Source of the DNA: Pseudomonas sp.
GTDB lineage: Bacteria; Pseudomonadota; Gammaproteobacteria; Pseudomonadales; Pseudomonadaceae
Assembly (NCBI RefSeq): GCF_028293835.1
Contig: NZ_JAQGNX010000011.1
Location: 1 to 64,000, forward strand
Reading direction: 5' to 3'
DNA length: 64,000 nt
In this document: in pieces, positions 14,863-26,578 of the stretch
How positions within the stretch are numbered: position 1 is the stretch's first letter
How the letters are laid out: every line of letters starts with the position of its first letter
Translations under genes and position numbers: made by a program
The notes under the pieces: model-generated
The model's database searches: none
Told to the model about the DNA's origin: nothing
What the model saw: the letters and a program-made list of their open reading frames with translations, nothing else

Positions 14863-15969
14863 TTAACCTCTAAGCTGATCCACGAGAGCGCGGTAATCCG
14901 CTCTCAGCGTGGCCTGTAATACTTCTTTTGGATAATCGGCAGTGACGACGGCTTCGCCAATGCGCCGCAGCAGGACCAGACGCAACTGTCCGTCGACCAC
15001 TTTTTTGTCGATTGCCATGTGCTCGAGGAAGTCTTCCTCTGTCATGTTCTCGGGCGGTACGACCGGCAGTCCGGCCCGTTGGAACAGGCGAATCCCCCGA
15101 TCACGTTCCTGCTGGGTAATCCAGCCCAGGCGTGACGACATTTCTAACGCCATTACCGTGCCGGCCGCAACAGCCTCTCCATGCAGCCAAACGCCATAAC
15201 CCATGTGGGTTTCGATGGCGTGGCCAAAGGTGTGTCCCAGGTTAAGTGTCGCGCGGATGCCGCCCGTCTCACGCTCGTCCACACCGACGACCGCGGCTTT
15301 CGCCGAGCAAGAACGCTCGATAGCGACCGTCAGCGCGGCTTGATCAAGCGCGCGCAACTGGTCGACGTTTTCCTCGATCCAGGTCAGAAACGATTCATCG
15401 CAAATCAGGCCGTATTTGATGACTTCAGCCAAACCCGCCGACAGCTCTCGCTCCGGCAAGGTATTGAGGGTCGTGGTGTCGATCAGCACGACATTGGGCT
15501 GATAAAACGCGCCCACCATATTCTTGCCCAGAGGATGGTTGATGCCGGTTTTACCACCCACCGAGGAGTCGACCTGGGACAACAAGGTGGTTGGAATCTG
15601 AATAAAGTCCACGCCTCGCTGGTAGCAGGCCGCCGCAAAACCGGCCATGTCGCCGATCACGCCGCCGCCCAAGGCAATCACAGTGGTGCGCCGGTCATGC
15701 CGAGCGGTCAGCAATGCGTCGAAGATGGTTTGCAGGGTTTCCCAATTTTTGAAGGCCTCACCGTCAGGCAGCACCACCGGCAACACGTTGTAGTTGCTTA
15801 ACGTGCGGGTCAGTCGCTCAAGGTAAAGGGGCGCAACGGTCGCATTGGAGACAATCGCCACTTGCCGTCCGGCAATGTGCGGCGCCAGCAGCTCAGGCCG
15901 ATCCAGCAAGCCTTCGCCAATGTGGATCGGGTAGCTTCGTTCGCCCAGCTCGACCGTAAGTGTCTGCAT
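14863..15969 (-). CDS. aroB: 3-Dehydroquinate synthase
   Basis: Second step of the shikimate pathway: converts DAHP to 3-dehydroquinate using NAD and a divalent metal, in the cytoplasm. The 368-residue length is normal. Visible motifs are the NAD and substrate region [10 protein letters not shown] (69-78), the glycine-rich [11 protein letters not shown] (101-111), [20 protein letters not shown] (125-144) and the metal-binding [12 protein letters not shown]. It lies 141 nt after aroK and just before the damX-like gene, the order aroK-aroB-damX being conserved widely in gammaproteobacteria. Confidence 0.97.
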   Translation of the reverse strand: MQTLTVELGERSYPIHIGEGLLDRPELLAPHIAGRQVAIVSNATVAPLYLERLTRTLSNYNVLPVVLPDGEAFKNWETLQTIFDALLTARHDRRTTVIALGGGVIGDMAGFAAACYQRGVDFIQIPTTLLSQVDSSVGGKTGINHPLGKNMVGAFYQPNVVLIDTTTLNTLPERELSAGLAEVIKYGLICDESFLTWIEENVDQLRALDQAALTVAIERSCSAKAAVVGVDERETGGIRATLNLGHTFGHAIETHMGYGVWLHGEAVAAGTVMALEMSSRLGWITQQERDRGIRLFQRAGLPVVPPENMTEEDFLEHMAIDKKVVDGQLRLVLLRRIGEAVVTADYPKEVLQATLRADYRALVDQLRG

Positions 15970-16110
15970 GTGTCCCCACGCTGATAAAGAGTACGCCTGC
16001 CGCGCGCCCTTGATTCTAGTTCTGAGTCATGGCCGCTATAGAAATCATGGCTTTACGCCACGTCGCGACAATTTCAATGTGATTAAGAATAGCGCATTTC
16101 GGTCCGCGCT

Positions 16111-16629
16111 TTAACGGGGAGCGAGCTCGGCCAGTCTCGCCAGAATGTGCAACACCACCAATCTAGGCGGTCGCTCATCGGTTTCCACCACCAGATCGGC
16201 GATTTCCCGATAGAACGGATCACGGATTTCCAGCAGTTCGCGTAATACGCGTGCCGGATCGGCGGTTCGCAACAAGGGGCGGTTGCGGTCACGGGCTGTG
16301 CGGCCGACTTGCTGCTCAACCGAGGCATGCAAATACACCACACGCCCGCCAGCACGCAACGCCTGACGGTTTTCGCTGCGCATTACCGCGCCACCGCCAG
16401 TCGCCAGGACAATACCGTCAGCCGCGCACAGCTCAGCAATCATTTGCTGCTCGCGGTCACGGAATCCGGGCTCGCCTTCTTTATCGAATATCCACGGAAT
16501 GTTGGCGCCGGAGCGCAGTTCAATTTCCTTGTCGGAATCCTTGAACGGCAAGCGCAACTCTTTGGCCAGCAAGCGACCGATGGTGCTTTTGCCAGCGCCC
16601 ATCGGTCCTACAAGTATTAAATTTTGCAC
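16111..16629 (-). CDS. aroK: Shikimate kinase
   Basis: Phosphorylates shikimate at the 3-hydroxyl with ATP. The 172-residue P-loop protein has Walker [10 protein letters not shown] (8-16), the shikimate-binding DSD at 31-33, GGG at 78-80 and the lid with DRNRPLL at 114-120. The start codon is GTG. Its start lies only 4 nt after the pilQ stop, so it is probably co-transcribed and perhaps translationally linked with the pilus operon, an arrangement also found in P. aeruginosa. Confidence 0.97.
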   Translation of the reverse strand: MQNLILVGPMGAGKSTIGRLLAKELRLPFKDSDKEIELRSGANIPWIFDKEGEPGFRDREQQMIAELCAADGIVLATGGGAVMRSENRQALRAGGRVVYLHASVEQQVGRTARDRNRPLLRTADPARVLRELLEIRDPFYREIADLVVETDERPPRLVVLHILARLAELAPR

Positions 16630-16633
16630 AGAA

Positions 16634-18772
16634 TCAACGACTCACAGCAATCGCCTGGTTGTTCATGATACGCGGGGTGAGAAACACCAGTAACTCGGAT
16701 TTAGCCTCCGAAACCACGTCGCGCCGGAAAAGTCGGCCAACATACGGCACATCACCCAAAAATGGCACCTTTTCAACGGTTTTACTTTGCGTATTAGAGA
16801 ATACGCCACCGATGACGATGGTTTCACCATCCGCTACCAACACCTTGGCATTCACTTCGTTTTTCTTGATAGGCGGTACGCCGAGTACGGTATTGACGTA
16901 GTCCGGCTCATCCTTGGTCACCTTGACCTCCATGATGATCCGGTTGTCTGGCGTAATCTGCGGTGTCACTTCTAGGGACAGCGCCGCCTCTTTAAAGGAC
17001 ACCGATGTTGCACCGCTGGAGCTGGCTTCCTGGTACGGGACTTCAGTACCTTTGAGGATCTTTGCCGTTTCCTTGTCGGACGTAACGACCTTCGGCTGAG
17101 AAACCACTTCGCCGTTACCGGTTTTTTCCATGGCGCTGAGCTGAAGGTCGAGCAATATATTGTCGGTCAGGAAGGAAATACCGATGCCTGAGGTCGCATT
17201 CGCAGCGCCCAAATCAACATAAGGGGAGTTGAGGTTCGGGGCGGTTCCGGTTGGCGTGGTCACCACACCGGTACCGCCCGCGGTCCATTTACTGTTGCCG
17301 TTCGCATTGGTTGAGCCGCCCCACTGCACGCCGAGCGCCTTGTCGTAACCGACGTTGGCCTCAACGATGCGCGCTTCGATCATCACCTGACGCACCGGGA
17401 TATCCAGTTGCGAGACGATCCGGCGCAACTCATCGAGTCGGTCCTGGGTCTGGTAGGCAATGATGTTGTTGGTCCGCTCATCAACGGTGATCGAACCACG
17501 CTCTTCGGTTTTAGCTTCGGCACTGGTTACCGACTGAAACAGCTTGGCGATGTCGGCGGCCTTGGCGTAGTTCACTTGCAGCAATTCGCGACGCAGCGGG
17601 GCCAGTTCGGCAATCTGCTTCATCGACTCCAGTTCCTGCCGTTCACGTGCGGCGATTTCGTCTGCCGGTGCGACCAGCAATACGTTACCAATCTTGCGTT
17701 TATCCAGGCCTTTGGTTTTCAGCACCAGGTCTAGCGCCTGGTCCCAGGGCACGTTCTGCAGCCGCAGGGTAATGCCGCCTTGCACTGTGTCACTGGCGAC
17801 CAGGTTGAGGTTGGTGAAATCGGCGATCAATTGCAGGACCGAGCGCACGTCGATGTCCTGAAAGTTCAGCGAAAGTTTCTCCCCGGTGTAGACCAGTTTG
17901 TCGAGATTGCGGCGCTCGACGTCATCGCTGGTCAACGGGCGCACGCTGATGGTCAGCTTGTTATCTGTCTGGTAGGCCGAGTAATCGAACGCCCCGGACG
18001 GCTCAATGTTGATACTGGCTTTGTCACCCGACGCACTGGCTGTAACGAATTGCACCGGTGTTGCGAAATCCTTCACATCCAGCCGAACACGCAAGGGATC
18101 CGGCAGTTGGGTCTTGGCGAAATCCACACGAATTTTGCCGCCCTGCTCCTGGATATCCGGTGCGATCCCCGGATCCGTCAGTTCGATCACGACGTTGCCT
18201 TCGCCCAGCTCGCCGCGCTGGAAATCAATATTCTTGATCGCCTTGCCAATGGCTGCATACGACTTGGCCGGAGCAGCCGTTGGCACCGACACACGGGCAG
18301 CCCCCTTGGCGGTGTTTGGCGGGACGCTTGGTTGGGAGCGCTGAGCCGTCGCAGCCCCCTGACCGATCACCACGAACAGGTTGTTGCCTTCGACCCGCGA
18401 GCTGTAGGGCGCAAGTGTCGTCATATTGATGATGACCCGCGTACGGTCTTTGGCTTCGACCACCACCACGCTGCGCGTATTGCCGACGCCCAGCTCACGG
18501 GTTTTGGTCGCCAACTGGCTGGTCACCCCCGGCAAATCCAGGGCGATCCGCGCTGGCTGCTCGGTGGTATAGCCGTGCGGTACAGGGATCGGGCCATCGA
18601 AGGTCAGCTTCAACTCCACACGGTCTCCCGGTAATGCCGCGCTATCCAACGTTTTCAAGTTGGCGGCTTCGAGCATCGGGGACATCATCGCTACGCAAAG
18701 CGAAACGCCGATAACCGAGAAAATCCTGTTCATGATCAAATTCCGCTGTGCTGACCCGAGGGTGTTGTACAT
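16634..18772 (-). CDS. pilQ: Type IV pilus secretin
   Basis: Forms the outer-membrane ring through which type IV pili extend and retract. The 712-residue protein begins with a signal peptide, then two AMIN domains ([17 protein letters not shown] and the stretch around [20 protein letters not shown]), a secretin/TonB short N-terminal domain ([20 protein letters not shown]), an N1 domain, and the C-terminal secretin barrel with [15 protein letters not shown] near the end. Starts further upstream are possible, but ATG 18772 is preceded by GGTGGAG at ideal spacing. A second in-frame ATG (MNRIFSVIG) 13 codons on would also leave a good signal peptide. It is last of pilMNOPQ, 16 nt after pilP. Confidence 0.96.
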   Translation of the reverse strand: MYNTLGSAQRNLIMNRIFSVIGVSLCVAMMSPMLEAANLKTLDSAALPGDRVELKLTFDGPIPVPHGYTTEQPARIALDLPGVTSQLATKTRELGVGNTRSVVVVEAKDRTRVIINMTTLAPYSSRVEGNNLFVVIGQGAATAQRSQPSVPPNTAKGAARVSVPTAAPAKSYAAIGKAIKNIDFQRGELGEGNVVIELTDPGIAPDIQEQGGKIRVDFAKTQLPDPLRVRLDVKDFATPVQFVTASASGDKASINIEPSGAFDYSAYQTDNKLTISVRPLTSDDVERRNLDKLVYTGEKLSLNFQDIDVRSVLQLIADFTNLNLVASDTVQGGITLRLQNVPWDQALDLVLKTKGLDKRKIGNVLLVAPADEIAARERQELESMKQIAELAPLRRELLQVNYAKAADIAKLFQSVTSAEAKTEERGSITVDERTNNIIAYQTQDRLDELRRIVSQLDIPVRQVMIEARIVEANVGYDKALGVQWGGSTNANGNSKWTAGGTGVVTTPTGTAPNLNSPYVDLGAANATSGIGISFLTDNILLDLQLSAMEKTGNGEVVSQPKVVTSDKETAKILKGTEVPYQEASSSGATSVSFKEAALSLEVTPQITPDNRIIMEVKVTKDEPDYVNTVLGVPPIKKNEVNAKVLVADGETIVIGGVFSNTQSKTVEKVPFLGDVPYVGRLFRRDVVSEAKSELLVFLTPRIMNNQAIAVSR

Positions 18773-18788
18773 GCTTGGCTCCACCCTT

Positions 18789-19316
18789 TTATGATTTCTC
18801 TTTGAGGGAAATAATGCGCGGCCGCTCGAGCCATGCACCCTCTCCATCAGGAACTATTTCAACGACATCGACTTGCGATTCACTGATTGCAACGATGCGC
18901 CCCTCATTGCGGCCCAAGTAATCACCCACCTTCATGCGATACACACCACCCGCGCCGCGCATCAGGGCAAAGGTTCCCGACGGGTTGGCCATGGTCCCGA
19001 CCATCTGGAATTGTTCGATGTTGAAGCCTTCAAGAAATTGCTTGATCCGGGTTTCATCCGGCTTGACCTGCTTCGAACCTTTCTGGCGCTTGGTCAGATC
19101 AACTTTGATCGGCGGTTGAAACGGGCTGCGCAACGTCGACGCGCTGTACGCGAATGCTTCGTAAGGGCGGAATTTGGGCAATGCCTCAATCACACCGGTA
19201 GGGCGTGAGCGCACCTCATCCATGTACGCTTTCAGATCACTGAATTGAGTGTCGTTGTCACACCCGGCCAGGCTGATCAAGGCCACGCTGATGCACAGCA
19301 GTCTGGCGGCCCTCAT
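18789..19316 (-). CDS. pilP: Type IV pilus assembly lipoprotein
   Basis: Inner-membrane lipoprotein that links the PilMNO platform to the PilQ secretin through the periplasm. The 175-residue protein has a signal peptide ending in the lipobox LAGC (Cys19). A flexible segment follows, then the beta-sandwich domain (FALMRGAGGVYRMKVGDYLGRNEGRIVAI) that contacts the N0 domain of PilQ. Its start overlaps the pilO stop by 4 nt, so translation is coupled. Confidence 0.96.
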   Translation of the reverse strand: MRAARLLCISVALISLAGCDNDTQFSDLKAYMDEVRSRPTGVIEALPKFRPYEAFAYSASTLRSPFQPPIKVDLTKRQKGSKQVKPDETRIKQFLEGFNIEQFQMVGTMANPSGTFALMRGAGGVYRMKVGDYLGRNEGRIVAISESQVDVVEIVPDGEGAWLERPRIISLKEKS

Positions 19317-19936
19317 TTTTGCAGCCCTTTGTCGTTGTAGCGGTAAGTCTTGGCCAGAATGCTCATGCGCAATTTCTGCGTGCCGCCAGGCTCGACCGGC
19401 TTGATCTGGAAGTCATGCAACGTGACGATGCGCGGCAGGCTGGCAACACCACTGGCGAACGTCGCGAGGTCGTGATACGCCCCCACTACGGTGATCTGGA
19501 TCGGCAGCTCAATGTAAAACTGCTGGGTCACCTCAGGCAGCAACTTGATTTCTTCGAACTCCAGACCGCTGCCCAACCCCGTGCGCGTAATGTCTTCAAG
19601 CAGACCCGGGACTTCGGTATCACTCGGCAATTGGCGCAACAGTGCACCGAAGGAATTCTCCATCTCCCTCATTTGCACTTTGTAGGCGTTCAGGTTTGCC
19701 GCTTGATAAGCCTTGGTCGCGAATTGTTCTTTCAGCGTGACCTCGGCCGCCCGCGACAGGTCGAGCTGGTCTTGCAGGTCTTTCAGATAAAAGTTGTAAC
19801 CCAGCGCCAGCACAATAATCAGAACCAACGCTCCTGCGATGGTTTTGATCGCTGCGGGCCATGAGCCCAGGTTGTTTAAGTCCAGATCGCTAATGTCGAT
19901 CTTGCGCAGGCCATCCAGCCATTCTTTAGGATTCAT
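19313..19936 (-). CDS. pilO: Type IV pilus alignment protein PilO
   Basis: Bitopic inner-membrane protein that pairs with PilN to form the periplasmic frame of the pilus alignment complex. Of 207 residues, a short cytoplasmic tail is followed by one transmembrane helix at about 29-50, a coiled coil (LKDLQDQLDLSRAAEVTLKEQFATKAYQ) and a ferredoxin-like periplasmic core ending in the usual short tail. The gene overlaps both neighbours by 4 nt. Confidence 0.96.
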   Translation of the reverse strand: MNPKEWLDGLRKIDISDLDLNNLGSWPAAIKTIAGALVLIIVLALGYNFYLKDLQDQLDLSRAAEVTLKEQFATKAYQAANLNAYKVQMREMENSFGALLRQLPSDTEVPGLLEDITRTGLGSGLEFEEIKLLPEVTQQFYIELPIQITVVGAYHDLATFASGVASLPRIVTLHDFQIKPVEPGGTQKLRMSILAKTYRYNDKGLQK

Positions 19937-20498
19937 GGCTTGGCCCTCTCAACCTGGGGCTGCGTCTGGCGCACCGTCAGCTGGAAAACGTTTGCCTGGT
20001 CCAAGCCACCTGCGGTAGTCGCCTTGACCTCGGTCAAGCTAGGCCCTTCGAGCCAGTCGGAGGCTTCCAGGTTACGCATCAAGTCTGAAACACGGTTGTT
20101 TGACTCTGCGGCGCCGACAATACTAATGAGCTTGTTGGTCATTTTTACTTCAGTGAAATAAACACCGTCGGGCAGGGTTCGCGCCAATTGATCGAAAATC
20201 CGACCGATGATAGGACGGTTGCCTTGCAAGTCCTGGATGATTTTCATGCGCTCCAGCAGTTGCTTGCGTCGCGCTTTGAGCTCGCTGATTTCTTTGATTC
20301 GCGCATCGAGCTGGGTAATTTCGGTCTGCACATAGGCGTTGCGCGCCGTTTGGTGCTCAATGGATTTGCTGATGTACTGATCACCCAGGAAAACCACACC
20401 GACGGCAACCACCAATACGCCGACCAGGGCCGTCAGAAAGCGCTTCTTTCGCTCCTCCCGGAGTTGCTCGCGCCACGGTAATAAGTTGATCCGCGCCA

Positions 20499-20499
<1 letters not shown>
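19933..20499 (-). CDS. pilN: Type IV pilus alignment protein PilN
   Basis: Partner of PilO. The cytoplasmic N-terminus carries the conserved INLLPWRE peptide at residues 4-11, known to insert into a groove of PilM. A transmembrane helix spans about 21-39, followed by a coiled coil and a ferredoxin-like fold in the periplasm; 188 residues in total. It begins within the pilM stop (TAATG). Confidence 0.96.
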
Positions 20500-21602
<1,103 letters not shown>

Positions 21603-21670
21603 TTAGCGTCCAGCGCCTTTGTCACTTGCTCGAACAGTAGCGCAAATAACGCTCGGACACGAAAAATGCT

Positions 21671-21676
21671 TATAAT
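21671..21676 (+). promoter_or_regulatory. Candidate -10 box for ponA
   Basis: A perfect TATAAT lies about 95 nt upstream of the ponA start in the divergent pilM-ponA gap. No convincing -35 box is found 16-18 nt before it, so the site rests on the -10 alone. Confidence 0.4.
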
Positions 21677-21770
21677 GCCCAGCGTTTTTTTCGTAAAGCC
21701 AAGCTTCAAGGCATGTCTATTTTTTGATGCTTTCGCTTAACCCATTCTTTTATCTGGAAATCCAAAAGCC

Positions 21771-24239
21771 TTGATACGCCTGCTGAAGTTTTTCTGGTGG
21801 TCATTCGTCGCGGTATTTTGCGGGCTTGTGCTCGTTCTGAGCGGCGCCTACCTCTATCTGACCCCTGGCCTGCCATCCGTCGACGCGCTGCGGAGCATTC
21901 AGCTACAGATCCCGCTACGGGTCTATAGCAGTGATGGCAAATTGATCGCTGAATTTGGTGAAATGCGTCGATCACCGATCCGCTTTGCCGATATCCCGCC
22001 CAATTTCATCAACGCCTTGCTGTCAGCAGAAGATGACAACTTTGCCAATCACTACGGCGTAGACCCCAGCAGCCTTATGCGCGCAGCTTCGCAATTGGTA
22101 AAAAGCGGCCACATTCAATCCGGTGGCAGCACCATCACGATGCAAGTGGCGAAAAACTTCTTTTTGACGAGTGAACGAAGTTTTTCACGCAAAACCAATG
22201 AAATCCTCTTGGCCTTGCAAATTGAGCGCCAACTGACCAAGGACGAAATTCTTGAGCTGTACGTCAACAAAATTTATTTAGGCAACCGCGCGTACGGCAT
22301 CGAGGCGGCGTCGCAAGTGTATTACGGCAAATCAATTCGTGATGCGAGCATTGCGCAGATGGCGATGATCGCCGGGCTGCCCAAAGCACCGTCGCGCTTC
22401 AACCCGCTGGCCAACCCAGTGCGCGCCAAAGAGCGCCGCGACTGGATTCTCGGGCGCATGTTCAAGCTGGGCAAAATCGACCAGAACGCCTACCAGACAG
22501 CCTTGGCTGAACCCATCAACGCCAGTTATCACGTGCCTATTCCAGAGGTGAACGCCCCGTATATCGCTGAGATGGCCCGCGCCGAGATGGTCGGTCGTTA
22601 TGGCAGCGAAGCCTATACAGAGGGTTTCCGGGTCACCACCACCGTGCCCAGCAACTTGCAGGAAGACGCCAACACTGCCGTTCAGGAAGGCTTGATCGCT
22701 TACGACCAGCGACACGGTTACCGTGGCCCGGAAACACGTCTGGCGGGCAAGACCAGGGAAGCCTGGGCCCAAGAGTTGCTCAAACAGCGTCCGATCAGCG
22801 GTCTGGAGCCTGCCATCGTCACCCAGGTGGATAAAACCGGCCTGCACGTCCTGACCCACAATGGCGAAAAAGAAGAAATCGTCGGGTGGGACACCATGAA
22901 GTGGGCTCGGCCATACCTGAACACCAACAGCTTGGGCAAAGTTCCAGCTCAGCCGTCCGAGGTCGCTCAGGTTGGTGATCTGATTCGAGTGCAGCGTCAA
23001 TCCAATGACTCATTAAAATTCAGCCAAGTCCCGCAGGCGCAAAGTGCCCTGGTATCCCTTGATCCGCAGAACGGCGCGATTCGCGCACTGGTGGGTGGTT
23101 TCGCCTTCGAGCAAAGTAATTACAACCGCGCATTGCAGGCCAAGCGCCAGCCGGGCTCTAGCTTCAAGCCGTTTATCTACAGCGCTGCACTGGACAATGG
23201 CTTTACCGCTTCCAGCCTGGTCAACGACGCACCGATCGTGTTCGTAGACGAATACCTGGACAAGATTTGGCGTCCGAAGAACGACACCAACACTTTCCTG
23301 GGTCCAATCCGCCTGCGCGAGGCGCTGTATAAATCACGCAACCTGGTGTCGATCCGCGTGCTGCAAAGCTTGGGTGTCGAGAATGCGATCAATTACATCA
23401 CGCGCTTCGGCTTCAACAAGCAAGACTTGCCGCGCAACTTGTCGCTAGCGTTGGGTACTGCGACGCTGACGCCCATGGAAATCGCCACAGGCTGGAGCAC
23501 CTTCGCCAACGGCGGTTATAAAGTCGCACCGTATTTGATCCAGCGCATCGAAAACCGTGATGGCGGGACGCTATTCACTGCCAATCCACCAAGCGTACCG
23601 GCCAACCCGATCAACGACGTCAAAGTGGTGGAGAACACTGCCGCGTTCGCCGTCAACGACAGCCCAAGCGTTGCGCCTGCACCCGCAGTTGGGTCGACAC
23701 CGGCGCCAGCAGACCCTCAAGCGCCAGCCGTTGCTGAACGCATTGTCGACGGCCGCACTACTTACATCCTCAACAGCATGCTGCAGGACGTGATCAAGAA
23801 AGGCACCGGCCGCCGCGCCCTGTCGATGAATCGCCCAGACATTGCGGGCAAGACCGGGACCACTAACGATTCCAAGGATGCCTGGTTCACGGGCTACAAC
23901 GCCGATTACATCACCACGGTCTGGACCGGTTTCGACCAGCCAGAGAGCCTGGGTCGCCAAGAGTTTGGCGGGACGGTAGCGCTGCCGATCTGGATGGATT
24001 ACATGAGTGCGGCGTTAAAAGACAAACCGCCCCATGTCCAGGCAGAACCTGAAGGCATTCTTAGCTTGCGGGTCGACCCGATCAGCGGTCGAGCAGCTAC
24101 ACCAGGAACGCCTAACGCGTACTTCGAGCTGTTCAAAAGCGAAGACACGCCCCCTAGCGTGAACGAAATCGGCGGCAGCGGCACAAGCCCAAACAGCCCG
24201 TTACCGGCAGATGAGTCAGCGCCAATCGATTTGTTCTAG
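21771..24239 (+). CDS. ponA: Penicillin-binding protein 1A (bifunctional transglycosylase/transpeptidase)
   Basis: Polymerises lipid II into glycan strands and cross-links the peptides, in the periplasm. The 822-residue protein has an N-terminal anchor (LLKFFWWSFVAVFCGLVLVLSGAYLYL), a GT51 domain with catalytic Glu87 in SAEDDNFANHYG and the GGSTITMQ motif, and a transpeptidase with SxxK at Ser463-Lys466 and KTGT at 694-697. Between them lies the OB-like insert typical of PBP1A. The start is TTG at 21771; no ATG fits, and the following RLLKFFWW matches the family N-terminus. It is divergent from pilM and ends at a bidirectional terminator. Confidence 0.96.
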   Translation: MIRLLKFFWWSFVAVFCGLVLVLSGAYLYLTPGLPSVDALRSIQLQIPLRVYSSDGKLIAEFGEMRRSPIRFADIPPNFINALLSAEDDNFANHYGVDPSSLMRAASQLVKSGHIQSGGSTITMQVAKNFFLTSERSFSRKTNEILLALQIERQLTKDEILELYVNKIYLGNRAYGIEAASQVYYGKSIRDASIAQMAMIAGLPKAPSRFNPLANPVRAKERRDWILGRMFKLGKIDQNAYQTALAEPINASYHVPIPEVNAPYIAEMARAEMVGRYGSEAYTEGFRVTTTVPSNLQEDANTAVQEGLIAYDQRHGYRGPETRLAGKTREAWAQELLKQRPISGLEPAIVTQVDKTGLHVLTHNGEKEEIVGWDTMKWARPYLNTNSLGKVPAQPSEVAQVGDLIRVQRQSNDSLKFSQVPQAQSALVSLDPQNGAIRALVGGFAFEQSNYNRALQAKRQPGSSFKPFIYSAALDNGFTASSLVNDAPIVFVDEYLDKIWRPKNDTNTFLGPIRLREALYKSRNLVSIRVLQSLGVENAINYITRFGFNKQDLPRNLSLALGTATLTPMEIATGWSTFANGGYKVAPYLIQRIENRDGGTLFTANPPSVPANPINDVKVVENTAAFAVNDSPSVAPAPAVGSTPAPADPQAPAVAERIVDGRTTYILNSMLQDVIKKGTGRRALSMNRPDIAGKTGTTNDSKDAWFTGYNADYITTVWTGFDQPESLGRQEFGGTVALPIWMDYMSAALKDKPPHVQAEPEGILSLRVDPISGRAATPGTPNAYFELFKSEDTPPSVNEIGGSGTSPNSPLPADESAPIDLF

Positions 24240-24271
24240 CGCTCCTATAGACTGGTATGAATTCGCGGCTA

Positions 24272-24304
24272 AAAAAAAACCCTACATCGCTGTAGGGTTT
24301 TTTT
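24272..24304. terminator. Bidirectional terminator between ponA and the malic enzyme gene
   Basis: A stem of AAAACCCTACA paired with TGTAGGGTTTT around a TCGC loop has an A-run on the left and a T-run on the right, so it can end transcription from both convergent genes. Confidence 0.9.
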
Positions 24305-24322
24305 GTGTTTCGTCATCAGGTC

Positions 24323-25591
24323 TTAGCCGTTGAAAACGTCATCGACACTGTTCAGCGGGTAGTGCTTTGGATACGGTAGTGTGGCGACACCGGTCTCGAT
24401 GGCGGCTTTGGCCACGGCATCGGAAATCACGCCCAGCAGACGAGCATCCATTGGTTTCGGGATGATGTACTCACGACCGAATTCCAGTTTGATGCCACCG
24501 TATGCATCGCAGACTTCTTGAGGAACCGGCAGCTTGGCCAGATCGCGCAAAGCATTGGCGGCGGCAATCTTCATTTCTTCGTTGATGCGCTTGGCGCGAA
24601 CGTCCAGTGCACCGCGGAAGATGAACGGGAAGCCCAGTACGTTGTTCACCTGGTTCGGGTAGTCCGAACGGCCAGTGGCCATGATCACGTCACTGCGAGT
24701 GGCATGAGCCAACTCGGGAGCAATTTCCGGATCAGGGTTGGAGCAGGCGAAAACAATCGGATTTGCGGCCATCAGCTTCAGGTTGTCAGCACTCAACAGA
24801 TTCGGACCCGACAGGCCGACGAACACGTCAGCGCCATGCAGGGCGTCAGTCAGTGTGCGTTTGTCGGTAGCATGAGCGAAGGCAGCCTTGTACTGGTTCA
24901 GGTCAGTACGACCGGAGTGAACCACGCCAGTACGGTCAACCATAAATACGTTTTCGATTTTTGCGCCCATGCTCACCAGCAACTTCATGCAGGAGATGGC
25001 AGCGGCACCGGCGCCCAGGCAAACGATTTTCGCGCTTTCCAGGGTTTTACCGACGATTTCCAGTGCGTTGATCATACCGGCTGCGGTCACGATAGCCGTG
25101 CCGTGCTGGTCATCATGGAACACCGGAATATCGCACTGTTCGATCAGCGCTTTTTCGATCTCGAAGCATTCAGGCGCCTTGATATCTTCAAGGTTGATAC
25201 CACCGAACGTAATGGAAATACGCTTAACGGTATCAATGAATGCCTGGGGGCTTTCGGCATCGACTTCGATGTCAAAAACGTCAATGCCTGCGAAGCGCTT
25301 GAACAGCACACCTTTGCCTTCCATCACTGGCTTGGAAGCCAATGGGCCAAGGTCACCGAGTCCCAGGATGGCGGTGCCGTTGGAAATAACTGCTACTAGA
25401 TTTCCTTTCCCGGTGTACTTGTAGGCAAGTTCAGGATCACGGGCGATTTCGCGCACCGGCTCGGCGACACCCGGGCTGTAGGCCAGGGCTAAATCACGAG
25501 CCGTTGCGGTAGGTTTAGTGAGCTCGACGCTTAATTTTCCTGGACGAGGAAAGGCGTGGTATTCGAGAGCGGCAGTTTTCAGATCTGACAT
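24323..25591 (-). CDS. maeB: Malic enzyme (short form, oxaloacetate-decarboxylating)
   Basis: Oxidatively decarboxylates malate to pyruvate, giving NAD(P)H. The 422-residue protein has the malic enzyme N-terminal domain (AYSPGVAEPVREIA, catalytic region YKYTGKGNLVAVISNGTAILGLGD) and the C-terminal nucleotide-binding domain (IVCLGAGAAAISCMKLL). It lacks the phosphotransacetylase-like tail of the long enterobacterial MaeB, so it is the short form seen in pseudomonads. A longer frame starts at 25645, but MSDLKTAALEYHAFPRPGK from ATG 25591 is the normal N-terminus. Cofactor preference cannot be read safely. Confidence 0.93.
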   Translation of the reverse strand: MSDLKTAALEYHAFPRPGKLSVELTKPTATARDLALAYSPGVAEPVREIARDPELAYKYTGKGNLVAVISNGTAILGLGDLGPLASKPVMEGKGVLFKRFAGIDVFDIEVDAESPQAFIDTVKRISITFGGINLEDIKAPECFEIEKALIEQCDIPVFHDDQHGTAIVTAAGMINALEIVGKTLESAKIVCLGAGAAAISCMKLLVSMGAKIENVFMVDRTGVVHSGRTDLNQYKAAFAHATDKRTLTDALHGADVFVGLSGPNLLSADNLKLMAANPIVFACSNPDPEIAPELAHATRSDVIMATGRSDYPNQVNNVLGFPFIFRGALDVRAKRINEEMKIAAANALRDLAKLPVPQEVCDAYGGIKLEFGREYIIPKPMDARLLGVISDAVAKAAIETGVATLPYPKHYPLNSVDDVFNG

Positions 25592-25774
25592 GTGGGCATT
25601 CCGCTTTTTTTTCTGTTGAACAGACGGATTGCCGAGGATACGCAAGAAGGAAAGGCCTCACAAGACTGGCCAGTCACTCGTGTCAAGCCCCGACGCCTAC
25701 GACTTTACGCTTAGAGCCACGGAACACAAGGGTTTGAGTGTTCACAATCCAATAGTAAAACTGTCTACAATTTT

Positions 25775-26578
25775 TTATCGTTCCGGAAGATTGATCATGG
25801 CGGGATGCGTAATTGGCAACATCCAGCGTGCCTGGCCAGACGCCAGACCTCCACGACGGGAACGGTCGATCACCCAGCCGCGCGCCTCGAGGGTCTTTCC
25901 CTTGAGACGCAACAGCTGCGCAACGTCAAATTGGCTCATCAGCGCGGGGGCAATACGCAACACCAGCGAACCCTGCAGCTCGATCCATAGACCGCCGCCG
26001 TTGCGCTGCACGTCGCTGACCTGCCCGGAAATCAGCACGAATCCACTGCGCTGGATCTGTCCCGCCAGCAACACCGGGGAAACACGCCAAAGCCCCAGCC
26101 CGGCCTGGCGGGCACCACGCTCGGCGGCCTGTTGGCATTGAACCAGAGCAACGTTGGGCGCTACGACCACTTGATAGGCGAGCCCCTCGGCCAGCAGTCG
26201 GGCTTCGAGGTTTTCACCCTGCCGACCAAATATATTGGCCAAGGTGCGGCCGTAATGGTCTTTGGGTTCTTGGCCTACCTGCACGCTGACCTGGCCGTCA
26301 TTCGCCTCGATCAGCGCCTGCAAACGACGCCGGGCAGCTTCGGCGAAGGGTTCTGCCGAGCGACCTTTCTTACCGGTTTCAGGCGCATTCAGACCAATCA
26401 TTCGCACACTTCGCCCGTCGCTCAAGCGCACGGTGTCGCCATCAACCACACGTTCTACGGCAAACACCGGCAGCGGGCCTGGCGCCGTGCACAGCGCATA
26501 GGCCGTCGGCAGCCAAATCGTGGACATAAAAAAAGCGCCCGCGAGGGACGCTTTTTTAAGCAGCCTGGAGAAGCCCAA
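25775..26578 (-). CDS. Secreted thermonuclease-like protein (SNase domain)
   Basis: The staphylococcal-nuclease fold is clear: VERVVDGDTVRL (calcium-binding Asp), RMIGLNAPET with the catalytic Arg and Glu, and DHYGRTLANIF with the second Arg. A C-terminal extension of about 100 residues resembles an OB-like domain. The start is uncertain. TTG 26578 is preceded by GGGAGG and gives an ideal signal peptide (basic RLLKK, hydrophobic core, PTAYA cleavage site), 267 residues. ATG 26527 has no ribosome-binding site and would lose the basic part, giving 250 residues. The signal-peptide code overlaps the apparent rpmE terminator. Probably a periplasmic or secreted nuclease; it follows rpmE, as in P. 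aeruginosa. Confidence 0.85.
   Translation of the reverse strand: MGFSRLLKKASLAGAFFMSTIWLPTAYALCTAPGPLPVFAVERVVDGDTVRLSDGRSVRMIGLNAPETGKKGRSAEPFAEAARRRLQALIEANDGQVSVQVGQEPKDHYGRTLANIFGRQGENLEARLLAEGLAYQVVVAPNVALVQCQQAAERGARQAGLGLWRVSPVLLAGQIQRSGFVLISGQVSDVQRNGGGLWIELQGSLVLRIAPALMSQFDVAQLLRLKGKTLEARGWVIDRSRRGGLASGQARWMLPITHPAMINLPER
26528..26557 (-). terminator. rpmE terminator lying inside the nuclease gene
   Basis: On the minus strand GCGTCCC-TCGC-GGGCGC (one bulged T) is followed by seven Ts, about 45 nt past the rpmE stop. The same bases encode KKASLAGAFF of the nuclease signal peptide if the TTG start is used. It should cut most rpmE transcripts before the nuclease. Confidence 0.75.
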
